Shown: positions 29,466-39,100 of the stretch, one piece after another
Layout of the letters: the number at the start of each line of letters is the position of its first letter
Numbering within the stretch: position 1 is the first letter of the stretch
From: Planctomycetota bacterium
Lineage (GTDB): Bacteria > Planctomycetota > Phycisphaerae > UBA1845
Assembly: GCA_016208685.1 (NCBI GenBank)
Contig: JACQXM010000006.1
Location: forward strand, 112,378 to 176,377
Direction of reading: 5' to 3'
DNA: 64,000 nucleotides
Notes under the pieces: model-generated
What the model was told of the DNA's origin: nothing
Database searches by the model: none
What the model saw: only the letters and a program-made list of their open reading frames with translations
Position numbers and translations under genes: made by a program

Positions 29466-29967
29466 GACTTGACTCCTGGTCGCGGACGAGCTTCTACAGG
29501 ACCATAGACCTGCTGTGCGCTGAAAGTCAAGTGCCGTCAGGCAGCACTCATCCCTCCATCGTACCCGGGAGCTTGAGGGTGCGGAGCAGCAACCTTCTTG
29601 GGTTGCGCGACTGCCCCGGCATCGCCGTCACCAGGATCGCCAAATCACCATGCGCGATTCGTATCCGATCGCCGGCAAAGAAGTCCGCCGCCTGACGGTC
29701 GCAACTCTGTTCGGTTGGCGCGGTTTCGCGCACGGCGATTTAGCGTATGTCGCAGGCCCCCTGTGTAGGTGCGATGGAGCCAGTATCCGCGATACGCGGG
29801 GCCAGCCGACCGCCAGATCGTCGATGTAGCGCCGAGATGTCCCGTCGCGTGCCAAGCGATCGACACGAAGCTCACCTTCGATCCGCGACGGTTCCCCGGC
29901 CGCGGAACGGTGACGGCCGGGGAGTGCGGCACCCCGTCCAAACGTTGGCCACTGCATCTGTCGCCGA
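29466..29967. other. Gene-poor, apparently eroded stretch
   Basis: 502 bases with no convincing gene. On the minus strand several short frames (for example 29548-29733) read like fragments of protein sequence that switch frame, as in a decayed gene. I cannot name a parent family and see no repeat or mobile-element ends. Confidence 0.4.
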
Positions 29968-30207
29968 TTAACCCCGCGATCGTCGCTTTCGCTGCCCACC
30001 GTTCGGCACTGCCTCGATGGCGGCGATATGGAGATACGGCAAGTGCGTCCATCGATCGCCGTCGGGGAAGGCGATGAAAACCTCCGAGCGCATGGGCACG
30101 ACCAGCTCCGGGTTTCGCACGTCGTAATGCCGCCCGCTCGAGAGCACGAGCCGAAACGGCTTGAAAGGCTCACGACGCAGCAATTCACGCAGTTGGTCGG
30201 AGATCAT
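29968..30207 (-). CDS. Small conserved protein, full-length copy A
   Basis: A 79-residue protein beginning MISDQLRELLRREPFKPFRL, then VLSSGRHYDVRNPEL. It is nearly identical over its first 26 residues to a truncated copy at 32202-32324. The pattern of a helix, then PFKPFRL and a short beta-sheet core, is one I associate with small planctomycete proteins of unknown role. The C-terminal third (FPDGDRWTHLPYLHIAAIEAV) completes the small fold. It lies just downstream of the restriction-modification pair. Confidence 0.65.
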   Translation of the reverse strand: MISDQLRELLRREPFKPFRLVLSSGRHYDVRNPELVVPMRSEVFIAFPDGDRWTHLPYLHIAAIEAVPNGGQRKRRSRG

Positions 30208-30356
30208 GCAGGAATCATAGCGGGCCGGCGTCGCTTCGACAGGGAGGAAACATGGCCTCGATCACCCCTGCGCCGCCCGGGTACAGCGATTTCGAGCCCC
30301 ACCAACCGACCGGAGTCGATACGGTCCGGCCCCGCCGCCGCTGCCAGGCCCTGTTC

Positions 30357-30405
30357 TCAACACTCAACGACCATCGGCAGCTCCGGCCGCTGGTCGGCAC
30401 GCGAC
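30357..30405 (-). pseudogene. Remnant of a third copy of the small gene
   Basis: About 45 bases, starting ACTCAACGACCATCGGCAG on the plus strand, closely match the 3' end of the truncated copy at 32205-32250. The match covers only the gene tail, so this is a fragment. The rest of 30208-30538 contains nothing I can identify. Confidence 0.55.
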
Positions 30406-30538
30406 CCGCGCAGATGCCGATCGAAGGCCAGTACGGGCAGCGGCGCGGCACCGCACTCGAACGCCAGCCCTCGCCGGCCCAACGTCCGGGCGACCTCCTA
30501 CGAGGGTCCGTCGGCGCGAAACATCGCGTAAGCCGCCA

Positions 30539-31162
30539 TCAGTTGCCGGGGCCGTCGTCACCGTTTCGGGGAATCGGTTTACCGTCACGCACGACGACGT
30601 CTGTGCGGCAATACACGGCCTTGCCCTTGAGCAACCGGGCGGCGTTCTTCACCCCGAAGGTATGGGTCCGGCCGCCGCCCGCCTGCCCCGCGCCGCTCTT
30701 CTCGTACTTCCAGTCCGCCTTCTCGAGGAACACAACGTCGACACGCCAGATGACAACGGGACGTCCTCGTTCAAGGGACTCCGTTGAATCAACCAGGTAT
30801 CGCCACACGATGTACCAACCCGCGTGGTCATAGTGTGATTGGATGGCCCACGGTCGCTTGCTTCCCTTGCTCTCAAGAGACTCACGGGGTGACGGATCTT
30901 GACCGGATCCGCGCCGACGAAGGTCGGGAAACCGCTGTTGCGCCGTATCCGTATTCCGATGCTTCTCGTAGTTGCTCACCGCGTCCAACGCTTTGGCCCC
31001 GTAGATTCCGACAATGGCGCTGAACACGTTCGCCTGTTCGTAGTAAATCTCGACGAGTTCTGCGAGCTCTCGTTCGATGTACTCAATCGCCCGGCGGATT
31101 GCCGAGATGTCGAGCCCCGGTGGCAGCGGGACCCCGCCATCGAAGTCGCCCTTACGAACCAC
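30539..31162 (-). CDS. Putative restriction endonuclease partner of the adjacent DNA methyltransferase
   Basis: Protein of 207 residues whose start overlaps the end of the DNA methyltransferase gene by 11 bases (31152-31162), the usual arrangement of type II restriction-modification genes. Visible features are AIVGIYGAKALDAVS near the N-terminus, WAIQSHYDHAGWYIVWRYLVD, and VVIWRVDVVFLEKADWK. The last could carry acidic and lysine residues of a PD-(D/E)XK-type nuclease, but I cannot assign the motif. The text resembles my memory of the ScaI-like endonuclease family, at low confidence. It is called a nuclease mainly from gene order and size; the recognition site is unknown. Confidence 0.62.
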   Translation of the reverse strand: MVRKGDFDGGVPLPPGLDISAIRRAIEYIERELAELVEIYYEQANVFSAIVGIYGAKALDAVSNYEKHRNTDTAQQRFPDLRRRGSGQDPSPRESLESKGSKRPWAIQSHYDHAGWYIVWRYLVDSTESLERGRPVVIWRVDVVFLEKADWKYEKSGAGQAGGGRTHTFGVKNAARLLKGKAVYCRTDVVVRDGKPIPRNGDDGPGN

Positions 31163-32108
31163 GGCCGTTACTCTGACTCGGCTCGTAGTCCGCCAAACGG
31201 GGGATCGCGCGGGTCGCCAGCTCGAAATACTCGCGGTTCAGCTCCAGGCCGACGCTTCGCAGGCCCATCGCCGCCGCCGCGGCAATCGTCGAACCGGATC
31301 CCATGAACGGATCCAGGATAATCCCTTTCTCCAACGGCAGCGCGGCGCGGACCAACTGCCGCAGGAAATGCTGCGGCTTCAAGGAGGGATGTGGCGCGAG
31401 CTCACGCTCGTATCCGCGCGCCGGGGACGAGTAGATAAGGTCCCGGAACGGTTCGTCATTGGAAGTCCGCCGCAGTCCCCCGGTCTTCCATTTCCGCAGA
31501 TTGTCCTGCACGCGACCCTCACACGGCTTCCTGAACAGGCCCCAGGGTTCCCAACACGACTTCGGCATGACCGTGATGTCGGCGAACTCCCGGTGCGCGT
31601 TCTTCGGGCGATCGCCCCCGCGGAGCGTGTGAACCACGCGGATGATCTCGCCCCGCTTCTCGAACCCCGCCGCGATGAATGGCGCGTAGACCAGGTGCGA
31701 AACCAAGGGGTTGGTTGCGATGAAGACGTGAGCGCCGGGGACCAACACCGGAAGCAGCAGCTCGGCCAGGCTCGTAAAAAACCGGTGCAGTCGCTTGTGG
31801 TCCGCTTCCTTCAGAACTGTAAACCGTGGAAGCGGACGGCGCTCGCACCCGTCAAACGCGGGTGGAATCCGCCACACGCCTCCGCGTCCACTCCGCAGCT
31901 TCTCGAGTTCGCGAGGGGAGTACTCCAACAGCCCGTACGGAGGGTCCGTCACGACGGCATGAATCGACCTCGGCTTGGCCGCTGCCAACCATTCAAAGGC
32001 GTCGACGCAGTGGAGCTCGTACGCGCCGAGTGCGCGGGTTCGCTCCACCCGAAACAGTAGCGGCTCTTCACAGTCTCGGGGCGCCTTCAACGTGGATGTC
32101 CGTGCCAT
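31152..32108 (-). CDS. Type II DNA methyltransferase (beta-class N6A/N4C)
   Basis: DNA methyltransferase of 318 residues. The catalytic motif IV, TDPPYG, is near the N-terminus (DPPY at residues 55-58). The AdoMet-binding motif I, DPFMGSGSTIAAA, is near the C-terminus (from residue 266), followed by GLELNREYF. This order defines the beta class, which methylates adenine N6 or cytosine N4. A roughly 150-residue target-recognition region lies between. The ATG at 32108 is chosen because it follows a GAGG; the frame is open to 32171. It overlaps the putative endonuclease gene. Both lie between copies of one small gene, suggesting the module arrived as a unit. Confidence 0.93.
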   Translation of the reverse strand: MARTSTLKAPRDCEEPLLFRVERTRALGAYELHCVDAFEWLAAAKPRSIHAVVTDPPYGLLEYSPRELEKLRSGRGGVWRIPPAFDGCERRPLPRFTVLKEADHKRLHRFFTSLAELLLPVLVPGAHVFIATNPLVSHLVYAPFIAAGFEKRGEIIRVVHTLRGGDRPKNAHREFADITVMPKSCWEPWGLFRKPCEGRVQDNLRKWKTGGLRRTSNDEPFRDLIYSSPARGYERELAPHPSLKPQHFLRQLVRAALPLEKGIILDPFMGSGSTIAAAAAMGLRSVGLELNREYFELATRAIPRLADYEPSQSNGRGS

Positions 32109-32201
32109 CGCAACGCCTCGGTGAACCTTGGTATCGGAGCGACATACTACGCCACCCACTACGCCGTTCAAGTGGTTTCAGCAGGGGCCCGCGCGCCGCT
32201 C

Positions 32202-32324
32202 TCAGTACTCAACGACCATCGGCAGCCCCGGCCGCAGGTCGGCACGCCGCCCGCTCGAAAGCACCAGCCGAAACGGCTTGAAGGGCTCGCGACGCAGCAG
32301 TTCACGCAGTTGGTCAGAGAGCAT
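32202..32324 (-). pseudogene. Truncated copy B of the small conserved gene
   Basis: A 40-residue frame starting MLSDQLRELLRREPFKPFRL matches copy A (29968-30207) almost perfectly for its first 26 residues and then diverges, stopping at about half the length. The upstream bases also match (GCGGGCCGGCGTC after the start codon in plus-strand view), so the duplication included the leader. Probably a decayed duplicate, though a short product could still be made. Confidence 0.6.
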
Positions 32325-32564
32325 GCAAGAATTATAGCGGGCCGGCGTCACATCGACAGGGAAGTAACTCAGCCGCGACCCAGCCCGCCGGCCGCGCTCG
32401 TCGGGGCCGCGCGGGCGCCAACGTGGCATTCGCCGCAGCAATCGGCCTCGGCGCGCGGTGGGTGGCGGGCTCCCCAGGGGCCCGCTCGGGCGATGCCACG
32501 GATCGCTGGCGCGCCGCTTGCAGGGGGTTCCCCCGGCGGCCGAGGGGGCGGCGGACCAGCTAGC

Positions 32565-32672
32565 GCTAGCAGCCCGTGGTGAAAAGCGGCCTGCGCGATG
32601 TAGCACGGGCATCCTGCCCGTGAAACCAGGGGCGGCAAGCCCATGCCACGAGTTTCGCCAGAGGCTGCTAGC
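32565..32672 (-). repeat. Short dispersed element, copy 2, with 10-bp terminal inverted repeats
   Basis: A 108-base element bounded by GCTAGCAGCC (32565-32574) and its exact inverse GGCTGCTAGC (32663-32672). An internal hairpin pairs CACGGGCA with TGCCCGTG. It is homologous to 17798-17903 in the opposite orientation. Its size, terminal inverted repeats and intergenic position fit a REP- or MITE-like mobile repeat without coding capacity. The stretch 32325-32564 before it holds no gene. Confidence 0.75.
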
Positions 32673-32687
32673 GGCGGCCGTGCGCCG

Positions 32688-32716
32688 TTGGTCCACGTAC
32701 GCCCGCCACCTATAAT
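32688..32716 (+). promoter_or_regulatory. Candidate promoter of the aminotransferase gene
   Basis: TTGGTC (32688-32693) and a perfect TATAAT (32711-32716) are 17 bases apart. GCCGCATG (32718-32725) and CATGCGGC (32733-32740) then form an 8-bp hairpin at the start of the transcript. Confidence 0.55.
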
Positions 32717-32771
32717 GGCCGCATGCGCCGCCCATGCGGCGCCTCTCGAACGCGAAATAGGGAGAAACCTG

Positions 32772-33917
32772 ATGAAGAAACTACGACTCTTTACCCCCGG
32801 ACCGACCATGGTTCCGGAAGACATCCTCCTGGAGATGGCCCGGCCGATGGAGCACCACCGGACGGCCTACTACAAGGACCTCGTCAAGCAATGCCACGAG
32901 CTGCTGCAATACCTCTTTCAGACCCGGGCACAGGTGGTGACCATCACCGGCAGCGGCACATCGGCGGCGGAGGCGGCGATCGTCGGCTGCTGCCCGCCCG
33001 GCCATAAGGCGCTGGTGGTCAACAACGGCAAGTTCGCGGAACGCTGGGTGAAGGTCTGCACCACGTTCGGCATTGAACACACCACCCTGCCCATCACCTG
33101 GGGCCACGGAGCCAAGGCGGCGGACATCAAGAAAGCGCTGGACGCGGACCGCAAGATCGACACCGTGATCCTGGTGCACAGCGAGACGTCGACCACGGCG
33201 CTGTCGGACGTGGAGGGCATCGGCCGCCTCACCCGCGAGCGCGGAGCCCTGCTCATCGTCGATGGCATCACCGCCGTGGGCGCCATCCCTGTGAAGACGG
33301 ACGAATGGGGTGTGGACGCCTACATTACCGGCTCGCAGAAAGCGCTCATGCTCCCCCCGGGGTTGGCGTTCGTGGCGGTGAGCGATCGCGCCTGGGAGCG
33401 CATCGAATCGGGCAAAATGCCCATGCTCTACAACGACTTGAAGGCCTATCGCAAGTCGCTCCAGGAGTGGGACGTGCCCTACACGCCTGCGATTTCGCTG
33501 GTGCGCGGGCTGCTTCCGGTGCTCAAGGGCATCAAGGAACGCGGCCTGGAGGCCATCTGGAAGGAAACGGCGATGCTGGCGCGCGGGACGCGCGCCGCGG
33601 CCGAGGCGCTGGGCCTGAAGCTCTACGCCGCCGACCCGGTCGATTCCGTCACCGCCGTCGTCGTGCCCGACAAGGTCAACGAGGCAACGCTGCGCAAGAG
33701 CATGCGCGACAAGTACGGGTTCCAGATCGCCGGCGGCCAGGGGGAGCTGAAGGGCAAGATCGTGCGTTTCTCGCACATGGGCTATGTGGATGCCTTTGAT
33801 ACGCTGGGCGTCATCGGCGCGTTGGAGATGTGCCTGTTGGGGCAGGGCTTCAACCTGACCGTGGGGGCGGGCGTCGCCGCCGCGCAGAAGGTATTCGCGG
33901 AAGCCATGACCCATTAA
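32772..33917 (+). CDS. Class V aminotransferase (alanine/serine-glyoxylate type)
   Basis: PLP-dependent aminotransferase of 381 residues in the alanine-glyoxylate / serine-pyruvate group of class V. Landmarks are the N-terminal LFTPGPTMVPEDIL, GSGTSAAEAAI, HSETSTTAL, the PLP aspartate in LLIVDGITAVGA and the Schiff-base Lys190 in TGSQKALM. The C-terminal RFSHMGYVD carries the substrate-carboxylate Arg. It moves amino groups between serine or alanine and glyoxylate or a related keto acid; exact substrates cannot be read from sequence. The ATG at 32772 follows a GGGAG site. It has its own promoter and is not obviously in an operon. Confidence 0.92.
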   Translation: MKKLRLFTPGPTMVPEDILLEMARPMEHHRTAYYKDLVKQCHELLQYLFQTRAQVVTITGSGTSAAEAAIVGCCPPGHKALVVNNGKFAERWVKVCTTFGIEHTTLPITWGHGAKAADIKKALDADRKIDTVILVHSETSTTALSDVEGIGRLTRERGALLIVDGITAVGAIPVKTDEWGVDAYITGSQKALMLPPGLAFVAVSDRAWERIESGKMPMLYNDLKAYRKSLQEWDVPYTPAISLVRGLLPVLKGIKERGLEAIWKETAMLARGTRAAAEALGLKLYAADPVDSVTAVVVPDKVNEATLRKSMRDKYGFQIAGGQGELKGKIVRFSHMGYVDAFDTLGVIGALEMCLLGQGFNLTVGAGVAAAQKVFAEAMTH

Positions 33918-33978
33918 CGCGCCGAGGCCGCAGCCGCCGCGTGCCTGCTCCCGGCTTGCACGAGCGGCGAGCGGCGGA

Positions 33979-33984
33979 TATACG
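33979..33984 (+). promoter_or_regulatory. -10-like TATACG 7 bases before an ATG
   Basis: TATACG (33979-33984) with a weak TTGCAC 17 bases upstream (33956-33961). Transcription would begin at or next to the ATG at 33992, suggesting a leaderless mRNA; no Shine-Dalgarno is present. Confidence 0.4.
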
Positions 33985-33991
33985 GTCGCCC

Positions 33992-34651
33992 ATGCACTCG
34001 TTCTGTCACGCCGTCAAGCGCGAGGTGGCAGGCGCAGGGTCGGCGCCGCGATGGATCTTGGCTGTGTCCGCCATTCTCCTCGCGGGGTGCCTCTCGCCCG
34101 GTGAGCGCGCCCGTTTGATCCGCGACAACGAAGCGCTCCGCCGCGGCAATGAGGCGCTGCAACGCGAAGTCGCCCAGCGTGACGGCACCGTCGCCTTGTT
34201 GCAGAAACAGGTAAGCGACCTACAGGGCTTCGGGGACCGACCGCTCGCGGTGTTCGCCCCCGTCAAGCTGGAAATCGCCAGTCTGTCGGGCGGTGTGGAC
34301 CTGGACGGCAAGCCCGGCGACGACGGGGTGGCGGTGCATCTGCGGCTTTACGACGCCGACGGGGATGCCGTCAAAGTGCCTGGCCGGGTGGCAGTACAAC
34401 TGCTGGACAATTCTCGAATGGGCTCGCCGCGGGTCGTCGGCCTCTACGTGTTCGACGACATGGCGCAGCTCCGCAAGGCCTGGCACGGACGCTTCGGCAC
34501 GCAACACTATACGCTCAAATGTCCCTTCGCCCCGGGCGTGGAGCTGCCCGCCGGCAACAAGCTGGAAGTGCGTGCCGAATTCGTCGATTACCTGACCGGA
34601 GCGACATGGTCGGCCATCAAGGAAGTTACGATCGCCCCGCCGCGAACGTAG
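33992..34651 (+). CDS. Coiled-coil lipoprotein, unknown function
   Basis: Probable lipoprotein of 219 residues. After a basic start a hydrophobic segment ends in LLAGC, a good lipobox, so Cys is likely acylated. A coiled coil follows (LIRDNEALRRGNEALQREVAQRDGTVALLQKQVSDLQ), then a beta-rich domain with VDLDGKPGDDGVAVHLRLYDADGD, resembling a carbohydrate-binding or Ig-like fold. I do not know the family. The ATG at 33992 is chosen because it directly precedes the signal peptide and sits just after a -10-like hexamer. Confidence 0.75.
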   Translation: MHSFCHAVKREVAGAGSAPRWILAVSAILLAGCLSPGERARLIRDNEALRRGNEALQREVAQRDGTVALLQKQVSDLQGFGDRPLAVFAPVKLEIASLSGGVDLDGKPGDDGVAVHLRLYDADGDAVKVPGRVAVQLLDNSRMGSPRVVGLYVFDDMAQLRKAWHGRFGTQHYTLKCPFAPGVELPAGNKLEVRAEFVDYLTGATWSAIKEVTIAPPRT

Positions 34652-34742
34652 GCGTTCGATTCCGGGGCGGCGGCCACGCATCGGCGCCCATTAGCCGGAC
34701 CTTGGCCGCCGGCGCTCGCTCGGCGCCGGTTTGCCGAGGCAC

Positions 34743-34748
34743 TATACT
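34743..34748 (+). promoter_or_regulatory. -10-like TATACT upstream of clpS
   Basis: TATACT lies 44 bases before the clpS ATG; no good -35 partner is seen at 16-18 bases. Confidence 0.35.
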
Positions 34749-34792
34749 CTAGTCAGTCCGTTGTCGCGGCGGCCGTGAAGAGGTAGGAACCT

Positions 34793-35131
34793 ATGTCTGA
34801 GAAACATGCGGGCGCTGACGGGCCCGAGCAGGGCGGCGCGGCCACCGCCGTGGCCCAACCGCGCAAGGACCCCGCTCCGCCGCGCCGCAAGCCGAAGCAA
34901 CTTCCCCCTTTCAAAGTTCTTCTGCACAACGACGACGTCAACAGCTTTGAACATGTGATTCGCGCGATCCTTCAGCTCACCACGCTGGAACCGAAGGCCG
35001 CGGTGCTCAGGACCCTTGAGGCGCATGAGACGGGCGTTGCGCTCCTACTCGTCACCCACAAGGAGCGGGCGGAACTTTACGTCGAGCAGTTCGCATCCCT
35101 CAGTCTGACGGTTACCATCGAACCGGCGTAA
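34793..35131 (+). CDS. clpS: ATP-dependent Clp protease adaptor ClpS
   Basis: ClpS adaptor of 112 residues, which presents proteins with destabilising N-terminal residues to a Clp ATPase. After a roughly 35-residue disordered Pro/Lys-rich N-terminus comes the ClpS fold: PPFKVLLHNDDVNSFEHVI, an AAVLRTLEAHETGVALL helix and the closing strand LTVTIEPA. The NDD and neighbouring residues that bind the N-degron are present. The usual partner ClpA or ClpC is not in the window; the broken clpB is not its partner. A GGTAGGA site precedes the ATG. Confidence 0.9.
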   Translation: MSEKHAGADGPEQGGAATAVAQPRKDPAPPRRKPKQLPPFKVLLHNDDVNSFEHVIRAILQLTTLEPKAAVLRTLEAHETGVALLLVTHKERAELYVEQFASLSLTVTIEPA

Positions 35132-35233
35132 GAGAGACGGGTCCTGCCCCGGCGGCTGGGACAACGTCCCGCCGGTGGGCATTGTCGCGCCTTTTGGCGC
35201 ATGACCCACGGCCGCGCCTCGGGCCCCGCGTGA

Positions 35234-36094
35234 ATGGATGTGTCTGAAGCTCGCACTCCACTATTGCTTCTGACCGTGGACTCGTTGCTTTCGCTGGGGG
35301 CGCTGGTCATCGGCGTGTCCGTGGCAGCGCGTATGCTGCTGCGACCCCCCGTCGGTCTGCTTGCCGCCGCCCCGAGGCCCCAACACAGCCTCGCCGAGGA
35401 CGCCGTCGCCCTTGCCGTGTTCAGCTACCTGCTGGCCTACACCTTGTTCTACGGGGCGTCGAGCCTGGTGGCCGGGCCGGACGCGGACGTGTCAATCCGA
35501 CTCGTGAGCGGCAGCGTCGCGCAGGTGGTGGGGACCGCCGTATGTCTTTGGCTGGCAGCTCGGCGTTTCGAGGGCGGCATCGGTCGTTTCTGGCGTGGCG
35601 GGGGCAGCGTGACCCGTCGGACGCAGTTCAGGGTCACGGCGGCCACCACGGTGTTGGCGCTGGGAGTCTGCCCGGTCGCCGTGGAATGGGGCGTGGCGGC
35701 GATGCAGTGGCTGACGCCGGGCGTCGAGGCCCGCCCGCACCCGACCATCGAAAGTCTGCGCGTGCCGGGGCGGTCGCTGCCCGTCACCTGGCTGCTCTGG
35801 ATCAGCGCGGCGGCGGTGGCCCCGCTTGCCGAAGAAGTGTTCTTCCGTGGGATCCTCCAGAACGTGCTGCGCGTCGCCCTCCGGGGACGGTGGAGCGCCA
35901 TCGCCGGGGCTGCGGTGGCGTTTACCCTGGTCCACTTTTCGCAGCCCTTCGCGCTGCCGGCGCTGTTCATCCTCGCGGTACTGATCGGCTTCGCCTATGA
36001 ACGCACGGGGTCCATGCTGCCGCCGTTAGCGTTGCATGCGGCCTTCAACCTCAAAACGCTGGTGTGGGACGCGCTCTCCGGCACGGGGCGCTGA
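35234..36094 (+). CDS. CPBP family intramembrane metalloprotease
   Basis: Membrane protein of 286 residues with several hydrophobic helices and the CPBP/Abi motifs: EEVFFRG (EExxxR) near residue 198 and FTLVHFSQP, whose His lies in the next helix, with a further HAAFNL near the C-terminus. The Glu pair and His residues form the metal-dependent protease site. Bacterial members cleave within membranes or protect against self-made peptides; the role here is unknown. It follows clpS by about 100 bases and converges on the giant gene. Confidence 0.88.
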   Translation: MDVSEARTPLLLLTVDSLLSLGALVIGVSVAARMLLRPPVGLLAAAPRPQHSLAEDAVALAVFSYLLAYTLFYGASSLVAGPDADVSIRLVSGSVAQVVGTAVCLWLAARRFEGGIGRFWRGGGSVTRRTQFRVTAATTVLALGVCPVAVEWGVAAMQWLTPGVEARPHPTIESLRVPGRSLPVTWLLWISAAAVAPLAEEVFFRGILQNVLRVALRGRWSAIAGAAVAFTLVHFSQPFALPALFILAVLIGFAYERTGSMLPPLALHAAFNLKTLVWDALSGTGR

Positions 36095-36152
36095 GCCGCC
36101 ACCCGAGTCGTTGCTCGAACGAGGATCGCCGACCACTCCGCCGCTCCATCGC

Positions 36153-39100
36153 TTATGGACACGTCGGGCATGCTCCCGGCGTGACCAGGAAGGGGTAGGC
36201 CTCTCCCTGGAACGCCTTGACCAGCAGGAACACGTCGGTGATGTTCACGGAACGGTTAAGGCACGACTCAAACCCCAACTGTCCGACGCCGCCTACGTCA
36301 ACGACGCTCACGTGCGGACTTAAGGGCCCGCCGGGCTCCTGGAAGGCTTTGAGCGCGGCGACGAAGTCGTTGATGTTCACCAGTCCGTTCGGGGCCGTCC
36401 AGCCGGTCACCAGAAGCTCACCCACCGTATCGCCCCAGAACTTGGGATCCGGTCGCGGGGTCGTGCTCACCAGCAGCGGAGGCGAGACCACGACATTGAC
36501 GATCTCCGCCGCAATCTCGTAAGCGGCATCGGGAATGATTTGACAGTCACCCACGTGCACAACGGCCTCCGGCCAGACCCGCGTAACGGGAGTAGTTGCT
36601 ACGCCAGCCAATCCTGTGGCGTCGGGTACGCCCACCCACCCGAGGCTGGCCGCCGACGGCGCGACACGCCGGATGCGATGTGCCACCGGGCTGGTGTCGT
36701 CACCGGGAGTAAACGAAACGTACCGGTTCTTGGCGATGTCATGCGGCGGAGGCGCCGCCACGGGTTCACGCAGGCAATCGTCGGGAATGCCGTTGGCGTC
36801 CACGTCCTGTGACGTGCCCAGCGTTATGTCGCACCCGTCCGGAACGGCGTTGCCGTTGCAGTCGCCGCAGGCCGGCGACAAGCCGCCGCAACCCGCGACC
36901 TCCACGCAATCCGGGATGTTGTCGCCGTCGCAGTCCGGGCCGTCGTCAACACCTGGACACTGGTCGCAACCGTTCGGTACGCCGTCACCGTCCGAATCCA
37001 CTGCATCGTCGAAACCGGGACAGATGTCGCAAACGTTGAGCACTCCGTCGCCGTCGGCATCGTTGCCGGCAAGCTCGCAAGCATCCATCACGCCGTTCGC
37101 ATCGCAGTCGGTTCCCAGCCCGCGGGCAATATCACAGGCGTCGGGAGAGCCGTTCTCGTTGCAGTCCGACCCGCCGATTTCGACGAAGTACGAGGCACCG
37201 GAGTTGCCCGCAACGCCGTCAGTGCCTCGTGCGCCAATGACCGCCGTTGGCCCGGAAAGCGAAAGCGACACACCGAACTCGTCGCCCGAGGCGACGCCGC
37301 CCGGCACGAGCTTGCGTTCATCGACCCACGCCGTCCCCAGCCGCGTGTAGGAATAGATCGCTCCGGCGCCCAGCGGCATGCGTGCCCCGATCACGGCGAC
37401 CGTGCCATCCGTTGACACGGAGTACCCGTATTCCGCGAACGTTCCCCCGTCGCTGGCCAGCAGCTTGGCCTCCTGTACCCAACCGCCGACTTCGCGCCGG
37501 AACACGTACGCGGAACCCGAGTTCGATCCCAGGTCGTTGTCGGAGTTCGCCCCGGCCAGGACCAGATCACCGCTGATGGATACGGCATGTCCGAGGCGAT
37601 TCCCAGCCCCGGCATCCGCCGCCAGGAGCTTCGCCTCCTCGGTCCACGCCAGGCCGTCGAATGCAAACACGTACGCGGCACCTGCGGCCGACGCTGCTTG
37701 CGGGTCCGTCTCCGCTCCGACCACCGCCTGTACGCCCTCCATGGCAAGCGAGTACCCGAACTGGGCGTTGGCGATCCCGTCCGACGCCACCAGTTTCGCC
37801 TGCTGTGTCCAAACCGTCCCGGCGCGCTGGAACACGTAGACGGCCCCGGAGCTCGTTCCCAAGTCGTCGTTATACGGAGCACCGACGAGCGCCGTGTTGC
37901 CGCTTACCGCCAAAGTGCTGCCGAACTGGTCACCCGCCGCGGCGTCGCTCGCCGTCAGCTTGGCTTCCTGCACCCACGCGCTGCCCGTCCATCGGAATAC
38001 GTAGGCGCTCCCGGAAGCCACACCGGCGTCGTCGTCCTGCGGGGCTCCGATCACCACGGTGTCGCCATCTACGGCCACCGCGCTGCCGAAGTCGTCGTCC
38101 GTCGCACTATCAGCCGCCCAGATTTTCGCCTCTCGTCCCCATTGAGTCGCCGCCCGGCGGAACACATACGCAGCGCCGCTCGCCGACGCGCCGCCGTTGT
38201 CACCATCGGCGCCCGCCACCGTCAGGTCGCCGCTGATGGCCACCGCCACGCCCACACGCCCGTTGAGCAGACCATCGCCTTCGACCATCTGCTGATCGCA
38301 GGGACTGTAGACCAGTTCTTCACAGCGACCGTCGATTCCGTTGTTGTTGTCGTCGCCTAAGCAACCGCTGCCGATGCCATGGTAGGTGCCGCCCAACAGC
38401 GGACAGCAGACGCCATCCGCAGCCGTGCACGCCCCGCCGCCGACGCAGCAGGCACCAAGCCCGCCGCATTGCGAACCGGCGCCCAACCAGGCCCCGCCCG
38501 CGCCGGTACATTCAGCGTCCAGCAGACCGATGGAGCATCCGCCCGCGGAACAGCATGCCCCGCAGAGCCCGTTATTGGAGTGTGTGCACACCCCGGCCGA
38601 GCAGGCATCGCTGGTGCAGGAGGAGCCGTCGCTGGAGCACACGGTTCCGTCGGGCTGGAAGACATCCGATGGACACGTGGCGCTTGCACCGGTGCAGAGT
38701 TCGCTCTGGTCGCATTCGCCGGACGCCGCCCGGCATACTGTGCCGGCCGAGGCCAACTGGTCGGCGGGACAGGCCGCGGAGGAACCGCTGCATGTTTCGG
38801 CTACGTCGCAGGCTCCGGCCGTGGCGCGACAAAGTCCCCCTGCCCCCACGAACGAATTGGCGGGACAATTGGCGCCGCTGCCCGTACAGAACTCCGCGAG
38901 GTCACACGGACCCGCGGCCGCACGGCATTGGGTGCTGCTCGGCGCCATGGCGTCGGCCGGACACGTCGCCGATGAGCCGCTGCATGCTTCCGCAACGTCG
39001 CAAACGCCCGCCGCGGCGCGACAGACCGTGCCACCGGCCACGAAAGCGTTCGCGGGGCACGCCCCGGATACTCCGTTGCACATCTCCGCCACGTCGCAGG

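Noticed and set aside
29548..29733. A 61-codon minus-strand frame that reads like protein
   Set aside because: It opens at a GTG right after a stop, has no Shine-Dalgarno, and adjacent frames look equally protein-like, as expected of a decayed gene.
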